Assembly (NCBI RefSeq): GCF_004027225.2
Contig: NC_044277.2
Location: 38,482,305-38,546,304, forward strand
DNA from: Strigops habroptila
Taxonomy: Eukaryota > Chordata > Aves > Psittaciformes > Psittacidae
Length of the DNA stretch: 64,000 nt
Reading direction: 5' to 3'
Below, in pieces: positions 1-18,000 of this stretch. The position numbers and the translations under genes were made by a program. Every line of letters starts with the position of its first letter. Position 1 is the first letter of the stretch. The notes below the pieces were generated by a model. The model was given only the letters and a program-made list of their open reading frames with translations. It ran no database searches and was not told the origin of the DNA.

Positions 1-186
1 CATTGAGTTCCTTGTTCGTTATGCTTATGGTTTTATACAATGATACCAAAATTCATTGTTAAAATGAAGTGTCTATATTTCTACTTGGTTTTCAGTAGAT
101 TTCTGTTAGAAACTGTAGAAGCCAAGTTACTTTAATCTATTTGGAAAAAAAACCCCTATGTTTCTGAAGACGTAATGCTTTTATAA

Positions 187-4945
<4,759 letters not shown>

Positions 4946-5210
4946 GTGTCCTTCCCTCCAGATATTTAAATGAACTCTTATTTTAAACCAAACCTTTTAA
5001 AGGAACTTAACTGTGTGCAATGATGGTTGCTGAAGTTCAACCAGATAGGAAGCTTTGTTCAACTACGACTTTCTATGTTATGGTGACTTCACTGAGAGCT
5101 CTTAACTTCTGTAGTGTATGCATTTGTTTTTCATGGACTTATCATACTGAAAATGCTTGTCTAAAATGATATCTGAGATGAAATTAAAGACTTATTTTTC
5201 TGTAATTAAA
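4946..5210 (+). terminator. NSMAF: NSMAF 3' UTR with ATTAAA polyadenylation signals
   Basis: The 3' UTR follows the TAA stop directly. Two variant poly(A) signals, ATTAAA at 5183-5188 and 5205-5210, are followed by a T/G-rich stretch (cagtcattggttgattt). No canonical AATAAA was noticed on this strand nearby. The choice of cleavage site is inference, and longer 3' UTR forms are possible. Confidence 0.5.
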
Positions 5211-7497
5211 GAGCTCTTCATTTGCAGTCATTGGTTGATTTACATAGAATGCATCATAGCTGGCTGTCTGAACTGGTTTCAAAGAAACAGCATTTGCATT
5301 AAGAAGCCTTTAAGGATGCTTGCACCTTAGTGCCATGTCTCATGACACATCATATGTACCTCCTGTGTAGACAAACTTTCTTCCTAGCGAAGGTGTGCAT
5401 GATGGTAAATACTACTTTGAACATTAAGGCGGCTGTTGCTCTGAGCAGTGGAGTGTCTAGTGTACTGTCTAGTCTTCAAATGTGTTTGCAAAGGCATAGA
5501 GGACGGTAAGAATATATTTCACATTGGTTTTTCCTCCTGTATTAGCCTGAAAGAAAGCCAAGCATAAAATTGATCCCCTAACAGAGAACAGACATACATG
5601 TAACATGTAAATCTTCCCCAATAATGGGCACAAAGCTAGTCTTAAGCTGAATTACTGCCTTTCATCACCTCTATTACTATCCTTCTCTTAATAATCTTTG
5701 GCATCTTCATGTTTTGTTTGATGTTCTCAGCTTCTTTCAACTCAAATCATCTTTGAGATGGAATTTAAAGACAGTGTTTAAACAGAGCTGTAGCGCATGG
5801 GTTTACCACTCCATTTTACGTTAGTGACAAAGCAGTGTTGGACTGGGCTTACTTTCTCTGTAGAACTTCAGGATATGACTTCCTGCAAGGAGCTGTTCTG
5901 AAGTTAAAAGACTTGAAATACTCTTTAAAGGGCTCATTACAGCACCAAACATCTGCAGTTGACATTGCCCCAAGATCAGTATTTATTTCTCTGATGGTAT
6001 TCTCTGCTGCTGGTATTACGGTGTGTCCGAGACAAGCATTCTTCTAAGCTACATTCAGCCAGTCCTTTGGCTGTAGATATCCTGCCTTGGGTTTAACACC
6101 TAACATCTATGTTTCTTTAGCATTGCTGAACAATTTTGTCCTGGTTAGGGGATGTTTTTTTCATTCCCTCAATTTTTAATTATGCTGGAGTTTATTTTTA
6201 ATAACAGAATGCCATTATGTTAAAGCAAACTGGTATTTCAGCTGCATTACTCACTGTGTTTAGCAAATAACTGAATTTTTATGTAATTGATGAGTGTGGT
6301 GAAGGAACATGTGGCAAAAGATTAACCCATATCATGCATGCCTGCTGTTACCAGTCTTAATTATGCAGCAGAATTGTCTGCCCTGTTTCTTCACCTTTCA
6401 TTATATCTATCTATCTATTTCCCAAGTATGTCTATGTGTACGCAAGGAAGAGAGAGAAAAATCACATTCTACACTTGCCTGCAAATGTCTTGGGTGATTT
6501 TGGGCACAGCTGTGCTCCTTTGTCATGAGGGGGCTCCTATTGATCTAAACCTCAGAGAGAAAAATACCCTTAACTTTCTTTTGGTTAAATATGGATGGCA
6601 CATCCTGTTTAGCTCTTAAGTGCATCTGCGGTTTGCTTTCTCCTGTAAAGCATGCTCATACAACAACAGCCCTCAAGCAGCTGCTTCATTGCCTAAAGTA
6701 ACCTTAGCTTTATAAGGTGGGAGGAAATATCAAGCCAACCTTGTTACTGGTCACATTATCAGTATGCATTAGTACTACATTGGTTTGAGCTCCAGGGATT
6801 TCATAGCAAAGCAAACTAGCTTGTCGGGGAACTGAAGGATGACTGCTATAGGCCACAGGCCCTGCGCCCATAAGGCTGAACCACACCAATGCTACACGAA
6901 GTCACCATTACTGCCAGTAGGCACTTGCCACAGTGGTTCCAGAGACATATCATTTAGTAACCAAGCAACCCAATTAAAATGGCTCCCAGGATGAACCCAA
7001 CCACCACTGCAGCCTGAGGCAGTGTAATGGGTTTCTCTCAGTTACAGTACTGCCAGGAAGAAGAGCATGCTGCAGCTCAGATCCACAACTGAAGTTCCCA
7101 GCCTTACCCCCATTGCTACTTTTCCTGCAAACTGGAAAAGGTAGAGTTAGCTACATATGCTAGTAAGGGGTACATGAGACTATTTATCACTAAGTGCCAA
7201 GCTATGAATTGTTTGCTTTGCATTTTCGTGCAAGTAAATGATTAAGATAGATAGCACCAGCCCCAAGCCAGTTCCAGATCCAAGTTAGTTTTAGAAGAAT
7301 AGATTAACTGATCCCCCACACCCATCTTACAACAAATAATACCTATACTAAGCTGAAGTCACTTGCTTTGACTTTGGGCTACTACCCAGAGGAAGACTGA
7401 AATTCAGTAACCCTGCAACAGAGAAAAAATTAAAAGAAATCACTCAGTAGAACTGGTATTGAAGTAGAGACCACTTAGAGTCTCAGCTGAACATGCC
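5211..7497. other. Spacer between the convergent NSMAF and SDCBP genes
   Basis: This is AT-rich single-copy-looking DNA with a TATC tract at 6405-6419. The longest open frames are under 100 codons, without splice context or recognisable similarity. Part may be extended NSMAF 3' UTR. Confidence 0.5.
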
Positions 7498-8041
7498 TGT
7501 GACCTATTGCAGCGGGCTGACCCCAACAAGCAGCTGAGCCCCCACTGAGTTTCTCACTCGCTCACCCCACAGCAGGATTGGTAACAGAGTGAGAAGGGCA
7601 AAAGCTGGGAAATTTTGCAGGTTGTGATATAGTTTACTGAGTGAAGGCGGGAGAAAAAAGCAAATGTGATGCACAATCACTCACCACCTCCCACCAGCAG
7701 ACTGCTGCCAGCCAGTCTCCAAGCAACAACTACTTTGGAAAGACTCCCTGCAAGTTATTGCTGAATGTGATGATTCTATGATGTCACAGTGTGGAATTTT
7801 GCCTTGGTCAGTTTGGGTCAACAGTCCCAGCTGTGTTCCCCCTCAGCCTCTTGGCCACCCCATCCTACTCACTGGGGCAGGGGACAGAGCGAGAAGCAGA
7901 GAAGGCCTTGACACTGTTCAACACTGCTCAGCAATAGGAGAAACATGGGTGTGTTATCAACACTTAGTCACAGCTCTCAAACACAGCACCATACCAGCTG
8001 CTACAACAAAAGTTAACTCCATCCCAACCAGACCCAGTACA
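7498..8041 (-). mobile_element. Solo LTR, avian ERVL-like, reverse orientation
   Basis: Read on the minus strand it starts TGTACTGGGTCTGG, followed by an AGCTGGTATGGTGCTGTGTTT block and GTTGATAACACA, and ends TG...CA-bounded after 544 bp. The same blocks occur at 19163-19706 and 53025-53125. This is the common avian LTR motif (tgctgtgtttt, gttgataacac, aaggccttctctgcttct). No internal retroviral genes flank it, so it is a solo LTR. No convincing target-site duplication is visible (atgcc versus cccag), so the ends may be off by a few bases. Confidence 0.75.
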
Positions 8042-8345
8042 CCCAGCAAACTGCAAACAGTTTAAAATGAAAAATGCAACTATACAATTTGTACATGTTG
8101 TAGAACAGTCAGGCTGCTATTCCATGCATTAGACTGAAACTATGAAGGAAGTTAAGCATCTTGTCTAAACTATCCTAGATCTACCCTTTAAAACATTTCA
8201 ACATTGTAGGCAGTAAGATTATTTAGAAAGCAATTTTAAACTATGTCCTATCTTGTCTTTGTTGTTGGTTGAAACTGACCTCAACAAAACAAGCCTCTCT
8301 TAGCTCATCTTAAGTACACGCACAGAGTACCTAAAGTTTCAGTCA

Positions 8346-8998
8346 TTTATTTGGTTATTTCTGAATCCTTAAGAACATGGTTAAGGCGAGAGATAAGCAC
8401 ATTAGTTACAATTTGTATAACAAGTAATAAAGAGAGTATCTGTACACTACTTTTATTTAATACGCTTACTTACTGAATGATGCCTTTAGCTATATTCAGC
8501 TTAGCTGGCATTCTTGTGTAAACAGTATTTACTAGAACAAAACTATTAACTAGTACTAGCCATACTTCTAAAATGCTATTTCAAATCTATTCTTGCAAAC
8601 AGAAAGCAGTAAAAATACTCATTTGTCTTAGACATACAAAGCAAAGCATTGTCCTAGATAACAACAAGTAACTTTGCAAGTGACATCTGGTTCCTTTAGT
8701 CGCAAGGCTTATAATAGTAGTAAACTAAATAAAAGACCTATGAAAAGAAGTCATAACAATTGGAATTTCACATTTGTCAAGCATATAAGGCTACAAGTTT
8801 TACAGTTTGTGAATAAAAAAAGATATGTTGAACTGTAACATTCCCAGCCATTATAGATGCAAGTGCTTGATGCAGCATATCTTCTCTTAGCCTCCAGAAA
8901 GGCTCATGTGCAGAAGAAAGAAATCACTGAGTATAATAGCCCAAGTTTAGTGGAATCATCATTATGTATATGTACACACAAGCATACATGATGCAAGT
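8346..8998 (-). terminator. SDCBP: SDCBP 3' UTR and polyadenylation signals
   Basis: Downstream of the SDCBP stop on the minus strand there are canonical AATAAA signals at 8452-8457 and 8346-8351 (TTTATT on the plus strand). They imply a 3' UTR of about 550-650 nt. The solo LTR begins about 300 bp further on. Which signal is used cannot be told from sequence. Confidence 0.55.
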
Positions 8999-9053
8999 TT
9001 AGACTTCAGGAATGGAGTGATCCATCAGGCTTTTCATAATGCTAGTTGCCATC
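8999..9053 (-). CDS. SDCBP: SDCBP terminal coding exon
   Basis: The acceptor is cttttctttag. It reads [17 protein letters not shown] then TAA (9001-8999). The C-terminus keeps the family ending IPEV. Confidence 0.97.
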
Positions 9054-12000
9054 CTAAAGAAAAGGGAAAGGCATTCAGTTTTAAGAGACAACTGTGAAAG
9101 ACCACTAAAGCTTCTGATCACTATCTTTTAAATTGTATTAAAGGGCTGGGAATGATGAAGGTGGCCTTTTACTCCACTGTTTCTGACAAGTACGTTGCTA
9201 CTGAAAGCTGCAACAAGCTGCACTCACAGAAGAGAAGGTCACAGAGGAGAAGCCCATGAAACGAAATGTTTTTATTACTCACTGAGGTGCATCACCAACA
9301 TCTTTCAGGATGTGGGCATGTGTGCAAGGCAGGGTAGTATCACAAACATGAGGGAAGGAGGGCAAGGAGCAAAGGTGGCTGTTAGACCAAACCCCGTTTT
9401 TAAGGAAAAGCATACCAAGGGGGCGGGGGGAATGGATACAAAAAACCAACCCTCAATTATACATGAAGCATAATTAATTTCTAGCAACTTCAGAAACATT
9501 TTTGCAGGAGAAATTTAGCTGTAGAAAGCCACTGCTGCCAATGGATTAGAAAAAAAATTACCATATCCTCCCAAGAATAATGTTTACGTCACCAGAATCT
9601 GCTGCACTACAAACATTTTAGTCTCATGGTAACCCATACTTGGGTTATCCATGTACTGCAAAGTTCTTGGAAATTCAAGTTTAATCAAATTACCTTTAGG
9701 AAAGGGTTTTTCAAGAGAAGGAAAGGCAAAGGAGCATTGCTAACATAGGAATAGTTTAAAAACAGAACCAAAACACAGCAGTTTGACTAAAACATCAGAT
9801 TAAGCACATTTGCAGACTCCCCCCACCCCTCTCCAGCCTTCATGGTAAGTTTGTAATTAGGTCTTATCACAAGTACATTTAACCTACAAAAACCAGTCAC
9901 TGTCAACTTGATTATAACACCATCATGGCTATGTTGTTTATTACCTACCTCTTTATTATATACTCATAAATACTGGAAGGCATGACAGTAATGGTCACTA
10001 CATTTCCAGCTGTTGCCAAGATATCTGCAATCTGGGGGTCCTGTTATTAAACAAGAAGTCATATAAGCAACATTACTCAAGCTGACTAACAAAGCAGTAG
10101 TTCAAGAGCTTTTTCTAGACCCATTTTATGCAGCTTAACAGACCCACAACTCCTTGGTTGGAGTATTTAACCTTTAGGGCAAATCACTGAACTTGCAATA
10201 CCACTTCTGGGTGTTTGGTTATCAGTATCTTGCATGAACTGACTGGAGAAGGGATATAGACATTATACACAGAATTCCTACTAGAGTTTGACACAGGCTG
10301 GCAGGAAGAAGCTTAGGTTTCTTTGCCAGCAAACTTAGACTAAAGATAAAAACTGAGTGTTGGACAGAAAGAGGCAGAGGAAGGGAATGACTTGCCCTGC
10401 CTACAGCTACAAAACTGCAGAGAAGCCACAAAACACATACATCTTTCCAATCAAGTGAAATTACCTCTCATGACTTACTTTCTTATTTTATGGCCACTGA
10501 ATAACATGTTATAATCCTCTCCAAACACAATTACTATATGCACACAAAAGGCTCACACCCACAGCATGCTATTTATTTTACCTTCAATCCAATCACATTC
10601 TGGCCATTGATTTCACAGATGTTGTGCTCTGTAAGAAGTCCGTTTCTCGCAGCAGAACTGTCTTTCACTATTGAGGTTATTTTTCCATTCTTGAATATGA
10701 AACCAACATGCCCCGTGCTGTCCTTATGCATAGTAATAATTCGTTCAAAAGGCCTACAAGACATTTAAAATGCAAAACCGTGTGTTCAGTCTCCTAAACC
10801 ACAGAAAGAACCACACGCACTATTTCAGCATCTTAGACTTACTAAAAGATCTAAGAGACTCATACATCACCTACAATGAAAAGTAGATGGGTTTAACTTC
10901 ATTTTGTTAATTTTGCTATATTAATATATACTTGTTTATAAACCTTACATGTTTTCCCTGTTTTACAGGGAAATCCACCATCTGGATTAATAATAATAAT
11001 ACAAAAATCCCATACGACACCCACCCACCCACCACAACCAAACACAAATGTCCATTAAAAATTAAGTTTTCTCTACAAACATTACAAGGTAGATAAAACA
11101 GCACAGGCAGTTTTAACTGCTGTAGGTATGCCACAGGATTCTGGAGTACGAAGCTTACCCAACATCATTTCTACTGCTCTACAGACAATAAACTTTTAAA
11201 TTGTGTCTTAAAAAGCTAGTAAATCATTACTTCAGTTTAAATTCTGTATTGATTCATCAAGCATACTTTTTAATGAAACTGGCATTAATTCATATATAAG
11301 CAAGAGTTCAGAAGACTACTATCACAGTAAAAAATGCAGATGTATTCACTAATACAGCAAATATTTTGGCACCATCTTTTATTGCTTTCTCAATTAGTAG
11401 AAGCAAAAGTCAAGACAGCAGGGAACTCCTGAATTCAGAATTTAAATCCAATTTGTGCTATCGTTCCTTAGTTTACCTTGAAAAATGTTATGCCCCCATC
11501 ACGCACACCCATGCAAGCATGCACAGGAAGTTTACAAGCTGACAACTACTTGGACTGTTCCCCACAAAAGGGAACATTTCTGAGGATCTTTACTATTGAA
11601 GTACATGGACAAACAGATTTTGTTATGCTGGCAGTCCTGCTCAAGCAAGGGGAGACCCAAACCCCACCGAATTACTCTGAGACAGATGATGACAATCCAC
11701 GTCTGTAGCTGGCTTTACCTGTCCCGAATGACCATTGAAATCCTTTCTCCAGAAGCCTGTTTCAGAACTTTATGTGCTTTATCAGAACTCCATCCTGCAC
11801 AGTTTTCACTATTGATCTGCAGGACCTGGTCCCCAAACCGCAGACCAGCGAGGGATGCTGGAGAGTTTGCCTGAACTAGCTGGACAAATATACCCTATAA
11901 AAGGAGAAAAAAAAATAAATCAATAAATAAAGCAGAGAAGTTCTTCCTTAAAGCTGAAGACCAGTGACAGAACACACAGCCCTTTAAGGTTTTCCGTTCT

Positions 12001-15000
12001 CTGTGTAGTACCAACCAACCAGACAGAAGCACTTGGTAATCACCTCTCTTTAAAAGGCGCTTTTGAAATTTCAGTCTGTTTCTAGATGGTTTTAAGAGGC
12101 TGACAGATAATTAATGCTAGAATGAAGTTCAGAAATGGGCAAATCTGTTCTGTCTAGACATTAAAGACACAAGTATAACATTAAAACCTTACTTGAAAGG
12201 GTAAACACTATTCTAAGAAGAAATTTGAACAACTGGATCAAGACAGACTAGTGGTAAATTTGAGTATCTCCTTATGCATTTAACTAATAATTCTTTTACC
12301 AGACTTCAGAGTCTATATATAGCTGCAGAAACAGATCAGCAATGCTAGGAACTCTATGGCAGATTTTCCTTCTTTCACAACCATGTTAGTTTTCAACTTT
12401 TTATCAATTATGATTTGTTAGCACCTCACATAAGAAAACAAGGCACTAAAGTTATTTCTAGTCAAAGTACCCCTAAAAACCAAGTGAGGTATAGCAAGGA
12501 AAGCTGCAGACAATACTGGGGGAAGGGGAGGAGGGGGAAGAACAGAGTAATGTCTTCCACGTTGAGAATCAAAAAGTGCTGAAACAGAGAAGCTCCAGAG
12601 CAGGTTTAAGGATCTTCTTGCTGCTATATTCACATCAAGGAAACAATCCTACTCTGAAATTACTCCTTACAGCAACACGCTGCAAGAATTGATAAAAGAG
12701 GAACTACTTCTAGGCCATGGGCAGTTCTCTGCATACTGCTGAACTTTAAGCACTGCCCAGTGTTTCCACAAAGCTAGAGACAAGAAGTCTTGAACTGCTA
12801 ACAAGTATCACAGCTGCTCTGAAGGACAGTATCATGCTCTGAAGTGGAAAAAAATATTACAAGACAATTTTGTGACCATACACTAAATCCACTACTAATT
12901 TAATCCTGCAGTAAGATCTTTATAAGCAAAAAGCAAGCTTCTGTACTTACATTGTCAACTGACTTCAGGCGAAGTCCCATTTTGCCATCTTGATCTTTAC
13001 ATAAAATGACTTCACGGATGCCTTGCTTAATTTCCGCTCTGCGAATTCCAATATCATTTCCAGTCACTGGAGCTACCATGTAATTAGTAGAAGGTCGTGT
13101 TACCAGTTGCTGATTAAAACAAAATAGCCAGACAACTTAGTTTCAACTTTTTTAAATAATTATAAATCAATTTATATGAAGTGATATTAAGAAAAAGCAA
13201 AAATAAAACCAACACACAAAGTTAGTCACAACACCAGCTCTTTGCCTCCCTGCCCCCAACACTGGAAATACACTGCTTAGTTTAAGGCCAGGTTAAAATA
13301 AGGCACTATTACTTAAAACAATTCATTTATCAGTCATATATGCTACTTAAGACAAATAGCCTAGTCTCTAGAACACTAAATATACATATAGTCTTTATAC
13401 TTTTGCTTTCTAAAACATGCTTGACTGGTACTTACACCCTGCGGCTGAGCAGCTGCTACTGGTAAGTTTCTCTGCACCTCTTCCTCACTGAGGCTCAGGC
13501 CCATATACTGAGAAAGTTCTGGATACAATCTAGGGTACAAACCTATAGGAGAAAAACAGAACAAAACAAAAGTCAGTACAATTGTTGGTTTAACAGAACG
13601 AGCAGTTACTGCTTTCACATGTACAATTACAATAGCACAAGACTTGAAATAACATACTTTATTTGAAAATTGAGATGGCAGAGCCACTTGAATTAGGACT
13701 GTTATTCTAGCCCAGTTTAGAAAAGTAACACAGCTTAAAATATCCAGCAGGAGCTTTCTCTACACCAGAGGGGAGTGGGGTGCAGGGAACAGGAGGAAAG
13801 GATGTTAAACCAACAGACTTGTCAGACCTTGAGTGGAACCACTCTGGAAATAAGCTTGATATTGCTCTTAACATTCCACAGGTAATTAACTGGTGCCATT
13901 TAGCAGAAGGCAGTTAGGAGAAATCTTAAGAGCCCACCTTCTGTTCTCACAGAATCGCAGGGGACAGAAAAGGCTGCTTGGGAAGCTCGTGGTGTAAGGG
14001 ACAGCCCCGGAAGCCAGCAGGCTCCCCACTTCACAAAGCTTCGGTTTCTAGTGTTCATTTAGGGGTACGTGTATCAAACCAGCTATTTTAAGAATCCGCA
14101 TTTGACCAGAAATGGAAAGTAACTTTTCTAGGAAGGAACAAATGTCATTGCAAGGTGAATTCCAGTACAAATGAGACTTTTTTCACTCCTTTGCACTTTC
14201 AGTGGTCATGTTTGCATGCTGCTTCAGGAGAGCTGTCTGATCTTATTTCCAGATTGATCTATCAGCTTGTAGTTTCACCAATATCAACTAATAAGATTTT
14301 AATGACTATTTCTTCTATTTTTGCTTGCGTTTTCAAGCCCCTGGAGTTATACACAACTAATGCTGCACAAGACTTCTGCAGCTACTTGATCGATTTTGTT
14401 CCTCATCAAAGACCACAACACGGGATGCATCTTTGCTTGCTGTATTACATTTTCCTTCAAAACAGTGACCTCCAAATAGCAGAACACATCCAAAAGCTCT
14501 TGATGTTGTATATTCTCCTGCCTCTGCCAGAACAGAGGGATTCCTAGCAGGGTTGGCACATCCTATAGATGGAGTAGGCCTCCCTTTTTTGGGATATATT
14601 GAGCAATTAACCACTCTTCAGCCGTACACAGCTCCTGAGCAATCCATGCAAAGCTGACGTCAAAATTATGGCATCTGGCCAGCATGCACAGAAACTGCAG
14701 GAGAATTAAAATTCTGGACAGGGAACAAGGAACAAGAAGGGAACTGAAGCTGAACCATCTTGGTTCCTCACCCTGTCTAATAATAAAGCTACCTTCTAAA
14801 CCTCCAGAAGGTTGCTGAAGTGAACTCAGATCTGGTGAGGTTATGTCAGCTAAGTATCTGTTCCCGAAAGGATCTATGCCAGGCAGCTCTCTGGCAAGCT
14901 ATACAAACTCCTGCCTTAAAGTCACCAGCATCCAGAGGGCAATGGGAGACAAAGTTCCAAGCTTTAATATCTGATTCACCAGCATTCCTGACAGCCGTTA

Positions 15001-18000
15001 CAGCACTGCTGCTGGTCATGCTGGTTAGAGGCTTTAGACTTTTTAGACCAAGTGTAACTTACTAACCCAGAGCTCTGACCTCAGACATACCTGTCCACCT
15101 TTGTGGAAGTACATGGGAGAAAAGCAGGAGAAAGGGATACAAGTCATTCAGCTTTAGGTCTGATCGCTTTCCCACCAGACATCTGATCCCAAAAATCTGC
15201 TGGAAGCTTAATGTCGACAGCATGACAAGATTAAGTTCCAGCTTCCTTGGCCCTTCACTGCTGACAGATTTGTGTTTGTCTGCTCCTAATTAAGATTGTA
15301 TGAAGAGAAAAGGCAGATGCATGCTGCCCTCTAAAGCTTGAAGATATACATGTGATAAGTAACAACAACTGTTTGAGGCAAGAGTTAAAACTAGCTCAAA
15401 TGGTACCAACAGCAAATCTTGTTATACCAGGCTCACTTGGAAAAGGTTTCAAAAAGTTGAGAGAAGAGTTAGTGTTGGTCAAAACTTCCTTTTATAAGCA
15501 AACACTGTTTTTGACTCCTGTAGCACCTTACAGGGTGGATATTGGCACTTCCTAAAGGCATGGTCTCACCCTTTGTAAACAGGACTACATATTTGTAGGC
15601 GTTTTTGACTGTTCTGTTAACTTTAGGGTTTCATAACAACTATCCACAACATCAGGATACTACAGAGAACATGAGCTTACCTCCATCATGAGGAATAGGA
15701 GCAGAAGCTTCAGACAAGATTGCTGGATTAGCTGGATTTGAAGAAAAGGCAGTCTGAGCCTAAAAACCAAAGAAACTCACATTATCTTGCACAGGAAAAG
15801 AAAAACAATCTACGATATTTTTATTAGGTAGGCAGGAAACTAATTATTTTCTTTTTTCTCATACATGCTAGTTACTATTCATCTTGAAGTTCTGAAGTAA
15901 ATCTTTCTTTGAAATAAATAACTTTAACGCTGTAGTAGCATAAAACTATTTTGGTAGATCTGAGATATCTTCCTCACAGACAAGGCTACTAGATAATACA
16001 GAAAAGCTATACTGTCAACCTGTTCCATTTTTGTCATCAAGCAAATTAAAGAGCCTTAAAAGACACATTAAGCTTTGCTGACAAAGTTTAAGGTATGACC
16101 TTTGGCAACATTTTGCAATTACTTTTTTTTTGCTGGATAGCAGTAGCTTTATCTCTTTACCATTTACAAACATTATTCATGACTTCTGCCGTAGTCCATT
16201 ACAGGTTGCAAGTCCCACACAATCCAATGCTACTACTTTAATACCTTCTGAAAGAAATGGACCTTCTAAGATGATTTTTTTTTCTACAGAAGTTGCCACT
16301 ACAGTAAACACACTAAGCTTGATTTCTATATTGCTTACTGACTCATAAATAGAAGAGACCATACAAGGCAAGCCAGTTTCCTTCTTTCTCAATACCTCAG
16401 CTACTATTTTTTTGGTCTTGTGTAATCATGACCAGTGAAAAACGCTGAAAAAGGTTGAATGCCAAAGGTGGGAGGGAAAATACTAAATACACAGTGAAAC
16501 ATTATGCTGAACAGGACACATAAATCATCTAACATAACGTGATGGTCGAATTACTTAATGTTTTTAAGGAAATCATGCTTAAAAATAGAAGACTTCATAG
16601 TCCTCTCTCCAGGAAGTTGTTTTTAGAAAAAAGTTTCAGCACAAGAATGACTCATTATTTCAGAATATCAGATGTATTTAGAAGAATAGCCTCCAACTGG
16701 ACAAAAAGAACAAGCTAGAATATTTAATGTATCAAGTCTGTCTCTTTTAACCAGCGGTCATTTTAATCTCACTCACTTTTTGTGGATACAGACTTTGTCA
16801 TTCAGTACTCTGCCCCCTTTTCTGCTAGAGTGCTCTCAAACATATTAAAAAAGGCATTTTTATAATGCACTTTTGGAGAGAGGCAAATAATTTAGCTTTT
16901 GCTACCTGCTGTGGCCAACACGTCGAGGGAGCTGATTCTCCCCCTTTATTCTCATGAGACCCCACCTGCAGTACTGTTCAGCTCTGGGGCACTTAACACA
17001 AGAGAGAGTGAGTCCAGAGGAGGCCAAAAAGACTATCAGAGGGCTGAAGCACCTCTGCTATGAGGACATGCTGAGAGAGTTGGGATTGTTCAGCCTGGAA
17101 AAGGCTCTGGGGAGAGCTGCTTAGAGCAGCTTCCAGTACCTAAAAGGGGCTTATAAGATGGGGACAAACTTTTTAGCAGGGCCTATTGTGATAGGACAAG
17201 GGGTAATATTGGCTTTAAATTACAAGAGAATAGATTCAAATGCGATACATGGAAGGAAATTTTTGGGTGGTGAAACACTGGAACAGGTTGTCTGGAGAGG
17301 TGTCCCTGGAAACGTTCAAGGCCAGGCTGGATGTGGTTCTGAGCAACCTGATCTAGTTGAAGATGTCCCTGCTCGTTGCAGGGGGGTTGGACAAGATGAC
17401 CTTTAAAGGTCCCTTCCAGCTCAAATTATTGTATAACACCAGGAAAAATATCAGTGAAAATGTAATGGCTTAATTATTACATTTACCACAATTTTAAACT
17501 GCAATCTATAAACTCTAGCAGTTGGTCATTAACAGGCTGAAGGAGCACATTCATGGCTCCAGGGTACTTTTTTTTTTCCCCTCCACGTCAGCATTACCTG
17601 ACTGTAGATAAAGGACTTTGGTAAGATAATAATGGGGTGGGCAGACACAACAAGGAGAAATCCCAACACAGCACTCACAACTTCAAAAGCCCCACCCCAC
17701 ACATACAAACACAGGTCTGAGGCTGAGGCAATCCACTCTGGGAGAGCACAGGAGAGTTAGAAAGCTCTTCTGTGCAACTTGCTTGATTGCTTCCCAGTGA
17801 GAAGGACAAGGACAGAAGTAGCAGCCACCCTAAAATGCAGCAGAACTCCCTGCTGTTGTTTAAACTGGGAGAGAATCCAGTTTAAGTTTAGGAAAGAAAA
17901 ATGGAAGTTAGGTACAATGCTGAAGAAAGCAAGGAAACTTCTCATAAAATACATTCATGTGGAATTTCTTATGGAGCTTTTATTCATTAAGATGTTTTTC

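Noticed and set aside
7764-7780. gatgattctatgatg resembling a CR1 terminal repeat
   Set aside because: It lies inside the LTR at 7498-8041 with no CR1 body next to it; chance or a local change in the LTR.
14155-14614. Open frames of 70-130 codons on both strands in an SDCBP intron, suspected relic of a mobile element
   Set aside because: I could not match any retroviral or CR1 motif, and no repeat ends are visible.
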